Source: Perkinsus marinus ATCC 50983
Taxonomy: Eukaryota > Perkinsozoa > Perkinsida > Perkinsidae
NCBI RefSeq assembly: GCF_000006405.1
Contig: NW_003214508.1
Coordinates: forward strand, 704,635-768,634
Direction: 5' to 3'
DNA: 64,000 nt
A program made the translations under genes and the position numbers. Positions 47,510-58,498 of the stretch are shown here, piece after piece. The notes beneath the pieces were generated by a model, which saw only the letters and a program-made list of their open reading frames with translations, made no database searches and was not told where the DNA came from. Each line of letters opens with the position of its first letter. Position 1 is the stretch's first letter.

Positions 47510-47988
47510 TAAGACACATTCATCAGCCCTCGGTGGGAATTGGATCTTTCAGGTCGTACCTATCTTTTGAGGATATGCTACGTCAGGGGTATATCCTCTA
47601 GGCATGTACACTTACTTTGTAATATCGTCATCACCTCATTGGTTTTCCCACATCGCCCCACTGGTGAACTACTCAAATATGCGACTTTTATCTTTACTTC
47701 AAGTGGCTGTAGATGGCAGAATCTCTTGTATAAGTTAGGAGTCTAACTGCACTGTATTGTACTTTTAAAGGGTTAGGGCTGCCACTCTAACTGTCGCTTT
47801 TGCTCCGTCCATCGACGGCTTTGTCCATTGTCTCCTCGAAGAGGGTCTATCTCTCTGCTAAGTTTCAACAGTTTACTAACGTGTCGGCGCGGATTGAGTT
47901 AAGTCTCGATATTGTAACGACTCCTCAACAAATACATGGAGACCTTGCACCAGTAGGGGTGTAGTTTCATGTTTTGAATTGTAGAGAA

Positions 47989-49841
47989 ATGCGTTTGATT
48001 TTTCATAATACATCGGATGCTTCCCAAGTAGCCGGAGACACTCCAGGATCGGTAACAGAAAAGGACCTCGAGGAAGGACTGAAGGCTCGGGATGAGGATT
48101 TGGAACAGTTGAGAGTAGGTAATAGCGAGCACCTCCTACTACTCCTGCGCCTATCGAGAAGTAACTATTCCAGTACTTCGATATTAGTCTCGCTACTACA
48201 ACGACTTCGTGGGTCGGTCTTGCGCCAGTGGCGACTACCGTTCCTTGGGTTTTGAGATCGTTCATGGAGGCGTTGTGTCCAAGACGCCTCCTACTGGCAG
48301 TAGAATTCAGTAAATTGTTGTTGTCAGGCGTCGTTGTCGTCGGTGAGAGATGATGTCTCGACTATGTCAAAGAGAATCTCTAGTGATCTCGAGGATGCAA
48401 GGCGAACGATTGGGGCTCAGGAGAGGCAACTAGTGTGTGCTCAGGATTTGTATAAGTATGAATAACATCTTGAGAAGAGGCTCTTATTGTTGTTTTAGGT
48501 TCTCATCGCAGCAGTCTAAGCTGATAGCAAGTTATTGGCAGGGACAAGCGAAAATGAAGGATGAAAATATTGTGTTTTTTAATCAGAAACTGGCAGATGT
48601 GAGAAATAGTTACTTCTAATTTTCCCCCGAAGTGTTGGCCTTCAGGCGCAGCCGATGACCAGCACTAGCAGCTCTGCGGTGGCCGGTCGTTTTCCAAGTC
48701 CCGCCACAAAGGAGGACGAATTCAGCTGCCTGCAAGATCGTCATGATAAACTCTTGACGACGTGTATGCGGTTGGAGGAAGAGCTGAGGCTTCTGAGGAA
48801 ACACAACGACAAGATGGGTGATGGGAGGCGCAGAGCGGAGGTAAGACGAGGTGTTCCTTGGAAGCTCTCTGTGACTACCCCTCTAGGCTAGCGAGGCTGA
48901 TTCGGCTAGCGAGTCGTCGAGCTCACCACGGAGTGTACATTCGAGTGATCACGGTGTAGAGCAGGACTCCTTCAATGAGAACACTGACATATTGAAAAGG
49001 CAAGTCGCCGAATTTTGTGCGAGCTCACTTGTAGTTCCGAATGCCGATTCCCGTGATCAGGTCTTCGTCAGAGCCGTCGTGTAGTGCTTCGGCTCTGTCC
49101 CCGTCCGGCCATAGTCGACGGGCTTCATCGTTGGACCGTCCGAGGGGCTCCTCTAGTTTTTCTAGCATCACTTCAGACTCTTCTGATGATATTGAGGGAC
49201 AGGAAATAACAGAGGCTGTTAAGGTAGCGAACAGGCGATCGTTCCTGCTCCTTGCTAGGGGTGTCTCTCGCCTTAGAAACTTCACTATTGCACCTGGCGA
49301 GCTCAACTCAAAGTTAGAGTAGAGCAGCTGGAGCGGCTCTCCAAGCAGCTTGACGATACGTAATGTCGGCCACTTTGAAATCATAATCCATGAGTTTTGA
49401 TTGACAGTTACAACACGAGTTTGAATCTGGGCGATCAGCTGCGACAACAGTCCGAACAAATGCTACAGTTGCAGCAACGCAACGACGAGCTCGAGATATC
49501 AGAGAAGAAATGGCAGAAACTTTCTGATAAGGTGACTTCGTATGAGGCTGACCACATTAGGGTTGTTATCATTGTGATTACACCATGTAGGCACAAACTC
49601 AGCTGAATGCATGCTTGACAACTTTAGCGCAACAGTCGACCGAACTGGAGCGGCTGGCTGAGAAGGGTTCAGATCATCATCGGCTGACACGTACAGCAGC
49701 AGCTTGGAATGCAAAAACTGCGAATTTCAGGAAGGAGGTGCTGATAGCACAAGTTCGCGTTGAGATACCTTTCCTCAGGTTGAAAGCATCCAATTGGCTA
49801 TAGAAGACATGAGGTTGGACTTATCTGCCGAATCGCTTTGA
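47989..49841 (+). CDS. Long coiled-coil protein, multi-exon
   Basis: Heptad-rich segments follow one another on the plus strand: EKDLEEGLKARDEDLEQLR (near 48060), SSDLEDARRTIGAQERQL (near 48390), RHDKLLTTCMRLEEELRLLR (near 48745), LKRQVAEF (near 49000), a Ser-rich piece near 49100-49200, DQLRQQSEQMLQLQQRNDEL (near 49435), LTTLAQQSTELERLAEKG (near 49620), and the last exon VESIQLAIEDMRLDLSAESL ending at 49841. Short GT-AG introns separate them. The first exon may lie further upstream. A cytoskeletal or centrosomal scaffold is plausible, but no specific family is recognised. Confidence 0.55.
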
Positions 49842-49927
49842 ACCATACCATTCTAACATTCGTGACATTGCTCGCTAGTTTCCTTCCCCTTTTCTATACT
49901 GAGTTGTAGTACTGACGCAGATCGTAC

Positions 49928-50210
49928 CACTGGGTGGTGCGAAAAAAAGGCTCACCCCTCGTAATTTCGCGGCAAGTGATAGTTCGTGAACATAAATGGT
50001 ACCATGAAAGCCCTCATCAAGCTCTCTCCATCGCTGTATGAACGGTTCTGATATTCGTAGTGTTCACTGAGGTAACGCCAAATGCAACATCGGCTACATA
50101 GGGAAGAGCCGTGCCGGTTTTGTCTACCGGCTTTTTCGATTTTTTTGTTCACGAACTGTCAATTGCCGCGAAATTACGAGAGATGGGCTCTTTTCTTTCG
50201 CACCACCCTG
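49928..50210. mobile_element. MITE with about 62-bp terminal inverted repeats
   Basis: The left arm (about 49929-49991) begins TGGGTGGTGCGAAAA and ends GCAAGTGATAGTTCGTGAAC. The right arm (about 50148-50210), read on the other strand, begins CAGGGTGGTGCGAAA and ends GCAATTGACAGTTCGTGAAC. They match along most of their length. A TA follows the right end, and a TA lies just left of the element, suggesting a Tc1/mariner-type TA target. The 155-base interior has no open frame of note. Ends and size suit a non-autonomous element. No second copy was seen. Confidence 0.82.
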
Positions 50211-50562
50211 TATATAATCAACGCAACAGCACCGTATCAACATATCGGTGTATTTATATACGAATATGACGATATCATTGGGAGACGAAATAATGAAAAT
50301 AATACAAGTTACTTCTCGTTTGTTGTCATCGACGACATTGCTGGCAACCATTGATCGCCTACGGCATTCGACCATGTTGTTCCCCTCATACACTGTTATC
50401 AAATGCGGTACAAACGTCATCAGTCCTCCAGCGAGGATAGACATTTAACCACAGCAGTAGTAAACTAGAGCCGTGTGAATCACCCTGGTTGGCGCCCTTA
50501 GAGTCAAAGACTTCATAGTTCTACTTCCCATCACTTGAGATGTATCTCAGCATCAAAATATT

Positions 50563-53500
50563 TCACACTGGCGGTTCGGTCCGCGGTTCCGGCATGGTAA
50601 AATCTGGGTTGGGCATGAACTCATCTCTAACGAAAGTATAGCTGACCACGTGCGTACGCAGCCACTGAATCGACTCGCCCTTCCTCCACGAAGGTTGCTT
50701 CTTCACCCAATCGCGGTACATGTCGTTGGAGACTATAACAGCATCCTTCTTATGAGCATACTGTAGACAATAGGAATCATCATAATCCTGAAATAAAAAA
50801 CTTTCTGAACCCTGAGCACGCGAGGGAGATCTCACCTTAGACGGGGTCAGTGCCAGTCGTCCCTGAGTCTGTAGCTTGAGTAGAAAACCGATGTTATCTA
50901 CTGGTATATGGGTTGGCGCCGCCTTGATGCCGTGCATCGTCTGAACTCTCATCTTCTGTGCATTACGAAGTTTAAATAGCTCATTGCGATTGACCAGATA
51001 GTCCGGAAGGAATACCAAAACCTGCGGAGAAACAAGAAGCCTGATGTTACCTCAACAGGTCATTGACTGTAGGCTCACCTCATGGCCTCTAGAAACGTAA
51101 TAGTCGACGCATATCTGCAACCCTTTACACGTGAACTGCTGCCCACCATGTCTGTTAGCCACATTAGGCCCATCGATCAGCACAAGCGGTTTATAATCCG
51201 CCTCGGACGCCATCTCATCTCTACCGTGAGCGTGACAGCGCACCCTCGCAGTATTTCTATCCACAGAGTCTCCCAACAACAGGTTTCCCTGGCATAAGAG
51301 CAAATGCGTTGTGATATGTACGACCCTTCCCAGCTCACCCATCTATCAGCACGGCGTCCACTTCTTGAGGAACTCTGATCGAGGACTAGTCTCGACCGTC
51401 CAAGCTTTTCTTGTTGGTCGCTTGCAGTCTTCTTACTATTACTATTCTCTAACTGGTTCTTAACCGTCGGCTCAGAGGTTTTCTTCAGATTCAATTCTTT
51501 CGGAATCGATAACACGCCACGAGCCCTAGGCTTTGTAGAGATGTGTAGACAAATTTCAACAAGTCGACTCGCCATAGTAGCGCTAGGATACCTACTGAGC
51601 TTAGCAGGCTGCATGCTCTTGCAGAAAATATCAGTCTCCACAGCCGAGGCCCAAGGCTCCTCTGCCGCACTGACCGCGTATTCAGCACAGTGAGCCTTCA
51701 CGATCCCATCGACGTCCGCGTCACCATGCCAATGTGAGCCCATGAATTGGAGACAGAGCAGTAGAGAGCACCATAGGGCGGAGTTCGAGAGACGACTAGC
51801 CTCTATAGCAGGCTCCAGCGCCAATGCTTCTCCTATTGACAAGATCAGCGACTTCACCCGCCCACGTTCCTCCTCCGTAACCGACAATGTGAATGCCGCG
51901 ATCAACAACACCAACCAGTGCCAAGTCCCCGGAGACGCCCGCGCGGGCTCATCCACCATTACCAAACCGGCTAGTTTCAGCGGCTCAACGTTGAGGGGCT
52001 CTCGACGCAGACTCGAGATGCACTCGGTCAAGATTGACTTCGCGAATGGGCGAGCGGGCTCAGGAACCTCTGCCAGATGCCTCATGGTGGTCGTCATTTT
52101 CGATATGAGATGGTCAGGTCCATCACGCTGTGGATTGTGTCGGAGTAGGTCATAGCAGATCTTAGAAAGCCTCCGACGCTGCAGGCCGGCTGTGATCGAG
52201 AGAAGACAGACTGCTGGTGACTCGTGAGGGCCAAGGAGGAGTAGACAGCGTTCATAATGTTCACTGGCGAGGTTCAGGTGACTAGGCTCAACGAAAGTAC
52301 CAACGTACCTGCCAAAAAACTAGTCACCCCCTGCATAGGGTGAAAGCCTGACGCCTGACCTATCGAGGTCACCAAAGACAACCTCAAGTCGACCATCCAA
52401 GAGNNNNNNNNNNNNNNNNNNNNNNNNNNNNNNNNNNNNNNNNNNNNNNNNNNNNNNNNNNNNNNNNNNNNNNNNNNNNNNNNNNNNNNNNNNNNNNNNN
52501 NNNAGCTTAGCAGGCTGCATGCTCTTGCAGAAAATATCAGTCTCCACAGCCGAGGCCCAGGCTCCTCTGCCGCACTGACCGCGTATTCAGCACAGTGAGC
52601 CTTCACGATCCCATCGACGTCCGCGTCACCATGCCAATGTGAGCCCATGAATTGGAGACAGAGCAGTAGAGAGCACCATAGGGCGGAGTTCGAGAGACGA
52701 CTAGCCTCTATAGCAGGCTCCAGCGCCAATGCTTCTCCTATTGACAAGATCAGCGACTTCACCCGCCCACGTTCCTCCTCCGTAACCGACAATGTGAATG
52801 CCGCGATCAACAACACCAACCAGTGCCAAGTCCCCGGAGACGCCCGCGCGGGCTCATCCACCATTACCAAACCGGCTAGTTTCAGCGGCTCAACGTTGAG
52901 GGGCTCTCGACGCAGACTCGAGATGCACTCGGTCAAGATTGACTTCGCGAATGGGCGAGCGGGCTCAGGAACCTCTGCCAGATGCCTCATGGTGGTCGTC
53001 ATTTTCGATATGAGATGGTCAGGTCCATCACGCTGTGGATTGTGTCGGAGTAGGTCATAGCAGATCTTAGAAAGCCTCCGACGCTGCAGGCCGGCTGTGA
53101 TCGAGAGAAGACAGACTGCTGGTGACTCGTGAGGGCCAAGGAGGAGTAGACAGCGTTCATAATGTTCACTGGCGAGGTTCAGGTGACTAGGCTCAACGAA
53201 AGTACCAACGTACCTGCCAAAAAACTAGTCACCCCCTGCATAGGGTGAAAGCCTGACGCCTGACCTATCGAGGTCACCAAAGACAACCTCAAGTCGACCA
53301 TCCAAGAGTCGAAGGGCTTCTGCCTCGTCATCGCCTCGAGCCTCCACTATACGGCGTCTCAAGTCCATGAAATACATACGTACAGTCTCGGCCTGGAGCC
53401 TCAACTGCTCCTGCAATTCAGCATACATTTTGCCATTTTCTCGGTCCAAGGCCCTCAGGGCGTTCATGGTATCCGAAAGCTGGTCGTACCTGTCGAGCAA

Positions 53501-53746
53501 GCCTGCCGAATCGGCGGAGCGAAGCCATGCGATTTCGTACACAATCTTCCATATTTTCCCCACAGCTTTCCCTTTAACAGCTTCCATAAACCTCCCCTTA
53601 TCAGTACTGGTCAACGCAGCCTCACAGTAGTCCAACCTCTCTATAGGGCTCATAGGGCGACGGCTGATGCCTCCAGGTCGTTTGCTGTCCACCCTTGACG
53701 TGAGATCATCGACGTCTTCGCTAGTTGAGATATTGCCGTCATTCAT
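50563..53746 (-). CDS. Regnase-type (Zc3h12/NYN) ribonuclease, split by assembly artefact
   Basis: The C-terminal part matches the PIN-like NYN domain of the Zc3h12 family. KPLVLIDGPNVANRHGGQQF and GLQICVDYYVSRGHE lie near 51080-51185, with the first catalytic Asp. After an intron come VFLPDYLVNRNELFKL, then YDDSYCLQYAHKKDAVIVSN and DMYRDWVK near 50700-50790, with the later acidic residues. VSYTFVRDEFMPNPDF is followed by the stop at 50563. The N-terminal part starts at the ATG at 53746 (MNDGNISTSEDVDDLTSRVD), gives a coiled helix, then a long helical region (EHYERCLLLLGPHESPAVCL, PFAKSILTECISSLRREPLN). No CCCH finger is seen. The interval includes a 100-N gap and an 805-bp near-exact repeat, so the true gene is probably about 0.9 kb shorter. 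Confidence 0.82.
51598..52403. repeat. First copy of 806-bp repeated segment (contig overlap)
   Basis: This segment is repeated at 52504-53308 on the far side of a 100-N gap. The only difference I see is one extra base here (CCCAAGGC against CCCAGGC). It ends exactly at the N-run, as expected for the end of one contig. Confidence 0.95.
52404..52503. other. Assembly gap (100 N)
   Basis: Placeholder run of exactly 100 N, flanked by the two copies of the same sequence. Confidence 1.
52504..53308. repeat. Second copy of the 805-bp repeated segment
   Basis: Starts exactly after the N-run and copies 51598-52403, then continues into unique sequence of the Regnase-type gene. One base is missing relative to the first copy, which shifts the reading frame here. 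Confidence 0.95.
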
Positions 53747-53825
53747 CGCAAAACTGAGGGAATTGGGAGTACATCGCACTGGGACCAACTCGAAGCGGGG
53801 TCAGAAAAGACTATGAGAAGACGAA

Positions 53826-54567
53826 TTATAAGAGCAAATCTCGCCTCATGTTGCACATGAAGACTCTATCATATTCATCGTATCGAAGAATGGTATCGAC
53901 ATCATCGACTAGGTCGGCCACCACCAGCCCCACGTCGCTCACTGGACCTCCGGGCATCCCCAGCAAGTCTGGATCTGGACGAGCTGAATAGTAATAAGTT
54001 TCACATACTACCATCAGCGTCTGTCAGTACAGCACTTGTCAGTCGATCCTCGTACTCCTTGAGGATGCCTATAATCACCTTCGTCGTCTCCTCGACTATC
54101 ATCATCATGCAGGCCAGAGTCCTCCCGGCTTCTCTACTCCCATGCAGCAGTATTCACAGATAGCCTACATTCATGCCAGCGCCTAGGTCCTACTCTCTCA
54201 CACGGCGAGGGCCACTTTAAGAGGACCCTGCGGTCAATAAGAAAGATGGTTTTCGAATGATGGGTGATGCGCCTTCTCTTGGATAACATGGTATACCCTT
54301 AGCCGGCTGCCACACCAGGAGGATCCCCAACGTTAACTGGTTCGGTGATGCCCGCCAAGTACCTCGTGCCAAGATCGTTACTCATAACTCAAATCACGAG
54401 GGGCCATGGTCTGATGGATGTTGCCTCCCTCTGGTGGTAGTAGTAGCAGTGATGGAAGGCAATAGCTCGCCAATGTGCACCTCAGGTTTGGCAGCATAGG
54501 AGGACTCCTCAGGGTTCTTGGACGCTCCCCTTGCGGCCATTCCCAGCAAGGGAGTCGCTTCAGACAT
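53826..54567 (-). CDS. Hypothetical protein, multi-exon
   Basis: The start is the ATG at 54567 (MSEATPLLGMAARGASKNPE), followed by ESSYAAKPEVHIGELLPSIT. A later exon near 54040-54150 gives GSREAGRTLACMMMIVEETT and IIGILKEYEDRLTSAV. After GTAGTA...TTCAG near 54010 the last exon reads RPDPDLLGMPGGPVSDVGLV and ADLVDDVDTILRYDEYDRVF, ending at 53826. No family is recognised. The middle junctions (54160-54420) are unresolved. Confidence 0.45.
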
Positions 54568-55360
54568 TCAGACCACCTGTGGATGAAATCTTAGCGGAGC
54601 GAAGCGACTTTTGTTCTTGCAAAATTCATGCAAGTATGGAGCACGACCTCCTCACGACACGCATACCACAAGTTGGCGTTGAGCTTCCGTTACCCTGACT
54701 TGAGATCGACTTGACCTGATCGAGGGTGTGGACATTAGAGCGGTGAATGAGTCCGGAGGATCGTCAGTCTTGCTCGGATGAAATGCACCACTACCACCAT
54801 TAGACCGTTGGAAGGCAACGTCCGCTCCTGATCTCCCTCAGGCATGTTGAATACACCCATGACTCTTCTCTATTGTGAATAGTAACAATTGGCTGCTCGC
54901 CCTCGCAACATGACCGTGTGCTTCTCAAAGCACATCAGCGGTAGTCTACACCACCCTCACAGTGCCTTCGACAATGTTATCAAGCGCTTACACTTGGTCT
55001 CACTGTCGAATTTGATACCGGATGATCTCGCAAACCCATAGTGTCCTCCTCCTTGACGTTGGAAGATATAGTATAACTGCGGTTGAATGATTTTCCTCAT
55101 CGTCTCGATGGCATTACTCAACTTGGGAGTATGACGGACTCAGCCGACCTTAGTGTGAATAACAAATCAATCGGGGTTGCGATTACGGTATGAACATCGC
55201 ATTACAGGTGTGCCTCTACTGTGCTGTAAAGTTATGGGCATTGAGAGCATCAGCATGTGTGACGATAGTAGCACTCCTCTGAGTTGTTCAAGATTGCGTT
55301 ATCAACCTCAACAAGTGGCTCCTCTGATTTGTCTAGTACTATAAAAAGACAGTTGTAACA
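54568..55360. other. No gene recognised
   Basis: This lies between two divergently oriented genes and probably holds both promoters. No RNA gene or repeat was seen. Confidence 0.35.
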
Positions 55361-57789
55361 ATGGAGGCGATGTTCAGCATGGCTAACCTCATACCTAAAC
55401 CTGGTCAGGATGGGCTGTGTCCTGAGGCCGATGTGGGGCTCACTAGTAGCTCTCAGTGATTCCCCATCTGCCGTCTGTTGATCTCCATCATTTACCTAAA
55501 GAGCATTCCGATGGTGACATGCAGCAGCAGCAGCACTTTTCTCACGTCCCTAAACCAACCGTGGGCTCTCCCTATTGCGTGAGCGCCTCTCTGTCATCCT
55601 ACGTCCGAATAAATCCCATATCAGACACCCAGCAAGATCGTGTGTAAGCTCGGGCCCGCTGGAGAGGTCCTCTTCTGTGCTAAGCATTGTATCGGTCGAT
55701 ACGTCTACTCCCCCAAACCATGTGTGTCCTGCCTCCTTGACGGCCTTGTGCCATTGGTCGTGTTTATTCAGGTCACTACGTTATGTCCCTGAGCAGAGTG
55801 TGCTGTCCAGCTCGTGGAGACAAGCCTGACTGCCTGCCCGTCGCTGACCCACGTGTGAGGTTTGAAGGAGTATGCTTTGCTCCTCGATTGTCACATCTGT
55901 TTGAATTCATGTATGAGCATCGGGCTCGGTCACGAGATGGATGTCTGATATTTCTATATCTATGAAGTCGTTGTGTTCCTTAGTAGGCTGGGAGGGTTCG
56001 GCGTCGTACATGGTGACATGTACGAGCTATGACCATGGGAGTCCATCGAGGCGGCCTATTAGCCCATACCATTGGTTAACATGTCAACGCGGACCAGCCG
56101 GCAGCATCATGCTGATTTTTCTAATTATCCATTCAAAGCCGGGGAGATAGCCTACTGCAAAGACCGACCAGAGTAAGAACCATTGAAGCCAGCTCTCTAT
56201 GGTGATGTGCTTCTCTAGTGTCGTCGAAGATGACGGGAAGGTGTTGGAAGCCTACCCAGCGAGGCCTGTCGTCCTTGTACGGGAGAACTCTAGACATGCT
56301 CATCATTGGGAGGTCAGCATTGGGCCCATCCTCGAATCGAATAAACTCCCGCTCTTTCCAAACGATCATGTTGTTGCGACGTAGCTGTGGAAATCAGGTC
56401 ATGTTCTTTACGCTGAACGAAAAAGTAGAAACGCAGAGCTTTGCAGCTTCCTCACTACTGCCTTATGACGACGGTTACTCCAAGTTCGAGTCGGTAAGAC
56501 TGTGGAACAAACCTAGGCCAGAGCACGAGAAGGTATGTTGCTGGTCTTGATGAGCAGTGTGTCGACCTATTCACTGTGCTGGTCAGGAGTATATGGAAGC
56601 TGTTGGATGGGAAGTTGAGCACGGAGTGAAGGCCCACAAGGATCGGCAGGCGATGCCCTCCGGGATGCAACGTGTGCTCGAGATGGCTGCCTCGAAAGTG
56701 AGCTCAATACTCCTCAGGGTCCGCCTAGTTATCTGGACAAGTATCGATGCTGTAGGTGAAGTTGGAGGGCTCCCCTGCAGGGCCGCGTGTGAGGAGCAGG
56801 AGTCGGAGTTCCTCACGCGGCATGACCCCTCTTGCTCGTCGCAATACATCTCCAAGGGTGAGACCTTCCATGTCGGATCTGAGGAGCGAATATTTCAACG
56901 CTAGGTACGTAGTCGAAGTCCTGGTCATTCATGGTCGAGCCCATCCGGCGGCCATCACCTTCCTGCTGAGCATCCCACCAGGCATTCTAGACGTACACAT
57001 GGCAGCTTTAAACCGGGGGATATCTACCGAGCTACCATCACTCGAATGCTACCAGAGTCAGAAATCTACATGCCCGAGGCCGGTTCGCAAGCCGTAAGCT
57101 GAGGCCACTGATTCACTCCATGTAGGTCTTTTCTTGTCATTGGTGTTGTCAGTTGCCTATAGACTCGAGTCCGAGTAGTTCCAGCGCGGTGGCAACAATG
57201 AGCAAGGAATCTTCAGAAGAGGGTGCGGCTTTCTTTGGACTCTACCATGCATTTTGTGATCGCTGCTCAGCCTCGCTGCCAGAAGAGGATGTCGACGCTC
57301 TACGCTCACTAGATGCACGACAGGCCGCTGAGCTGACCCTTTATGAGGAAGCTGATCGGGTAGGCATTCTGAGCTACTGAGCTTCACCTATGTGTTCTGA
57401 TGGGTACTCAGGCCTATGACTTCCTCATGGGAGAGAAGGCTCACGAGGAGTACATCCAAAGGCTACTGCAAAGTGCTGCGTTCGTCTTTGGAGGGGACGA
57501 GAGCGACTCGAACGAGATGGGGTGAGTCTTGTTGATCCGCATCTGTCCAACACGCGAAATTTTTCCCTTCTGTAGGGTCATCCTCGCGGGCATCCGACTT
57601 GCTCTCAAGCGGATTCAGAACGAGTCAGTGAAGTTCGACTTGCCCAATATGCGGCGACTGAGCCTAGCCTTGTACCAAATATTGAGACCTGCTGGCTTCG
57701 GTGATCTCCGTGGGAGTCCGAAACTATACAGTTGTGCGAATTTGGTTCGGTGTATTGTGAAGGATATGATCGGGGATGAGTCAACGTAA
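55361..57789 (+). CDS. PWWP/Tudor-like, Cys-rich multi-exon protein
   Basis: Start at the ATG at 55361 (MEAMFSMANLIPKPGQDG). Cys-rich exons follow: VLFCAKHCIGRYVYSPKPCV (near 55660) and CCPARGDKPDCLPV (near 55800), which could bind zinc. NYPFKAGEIAYCKDRPE (near 56130), AYPARPVVLVREN (near 56245), VMFFTLNEKVETQ and LLPYDDGYSKFE (near 56400-56480) resemble the strand order of a PWWP or Tudor-type reader domain. EYMEAVGWEVEHGVKAHKDR follows, then an Arg/Ser tract (VRSRSRSSSRGMTP), FYHAFCD-like helices (GLYHAFCDRCSASLPEEDVD), and a helical C-terminal exon (NMRRLSLALYQILRPAGFGD) ending at 57789. A chromatin role is inference. It may be two genes. Confidence 0.5.
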
Positions 57790-57879
57790 TTTTCTCTCAA
57801 CGATGAGCTCCTTGCGTTATTTCGCCCAGTGCACTCCGAGAATATGTACAATAGAGTTTCGTCTATAACCAGTGCGGTC

Positions 57880-58125
57880 TCACCCTACAAGGTGCTCATT
57901 CTTGAGCACTTCGTAAGCTGCGTGAAGCGAGAGATTGAGGTATTTCCTAGTAAGCTTTTTGGACGAGTGTTTGGTATCTGCAGTGCTCACGCTTCCGTCG
58001 CTGCCGAGAACTCGATAGTAATCAACAGCCAGTCTATCACCAATCGATGCTGATATAAAAAAGTGATGAAACAAGTTGCTTATCGACACCAACAATATAA
58101 AGATGACAGTTGGATGGAAAAACAT
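57880..58125 (-). pseudogene. J-domain (DnaJ-like) remnant lacking HPD
   Basis: From the ATG at 58125 the frame gives a hydrophobic, signal-like start (TVIFILLVSISNLFHHFFIS), then LAVDYYRVLGSDGSVSTADT and SSKKLTRKY, the first two helices of a J-domain. It then goes directly to AAYEVLKNEH, the last helix. The HPD loop and about 20 residues that should lie between are missing, not hidden by an intron. The frame ends at 57880, a short way into the 3' flank of the plus-strand gene. Best read as a decayed ER-type DnaJ copy. Confidence 0.6.
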
Positions 58126-58498
58126 GAAGAGAAAATGACCAGAAAACTTAAGTGTACGTCCAAAATAGGCCCAACCGAGGCTAGTATGAGTACATTATGA
58201 TGCACTTACACGATCGATAACTTGAAAGGATAGTTTTCGGGAAAGCACTTCATCACATACCACGATACATATAGTCAGGCCGAACAACAAGCCATCATAA
58301 TCTGTCTTATTCAACGGCCTAGTTATGATAGTGCGTGATGAGATCACAAATACTTTCCCTTTATTGGAAAATGAGAAAACAGTTGACTCATTGAGTTCGT
58401 GCGCGAATTCTCGTCAACGGGATAGTCCTGAGCCTAATGGTCGCGTGGCAGAATAAGTTCGGTAACTTCAACGCAAGGTCTCGAACTCATAAATCAAT

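Noticed and set aside
51598-53308. Real tandem gene duplication of the Regnase-type locus
   Set aside because: Near-complete identity, exact abutment to a 100-N run on both sides and a single-base difference fit overlapping contigs much better.
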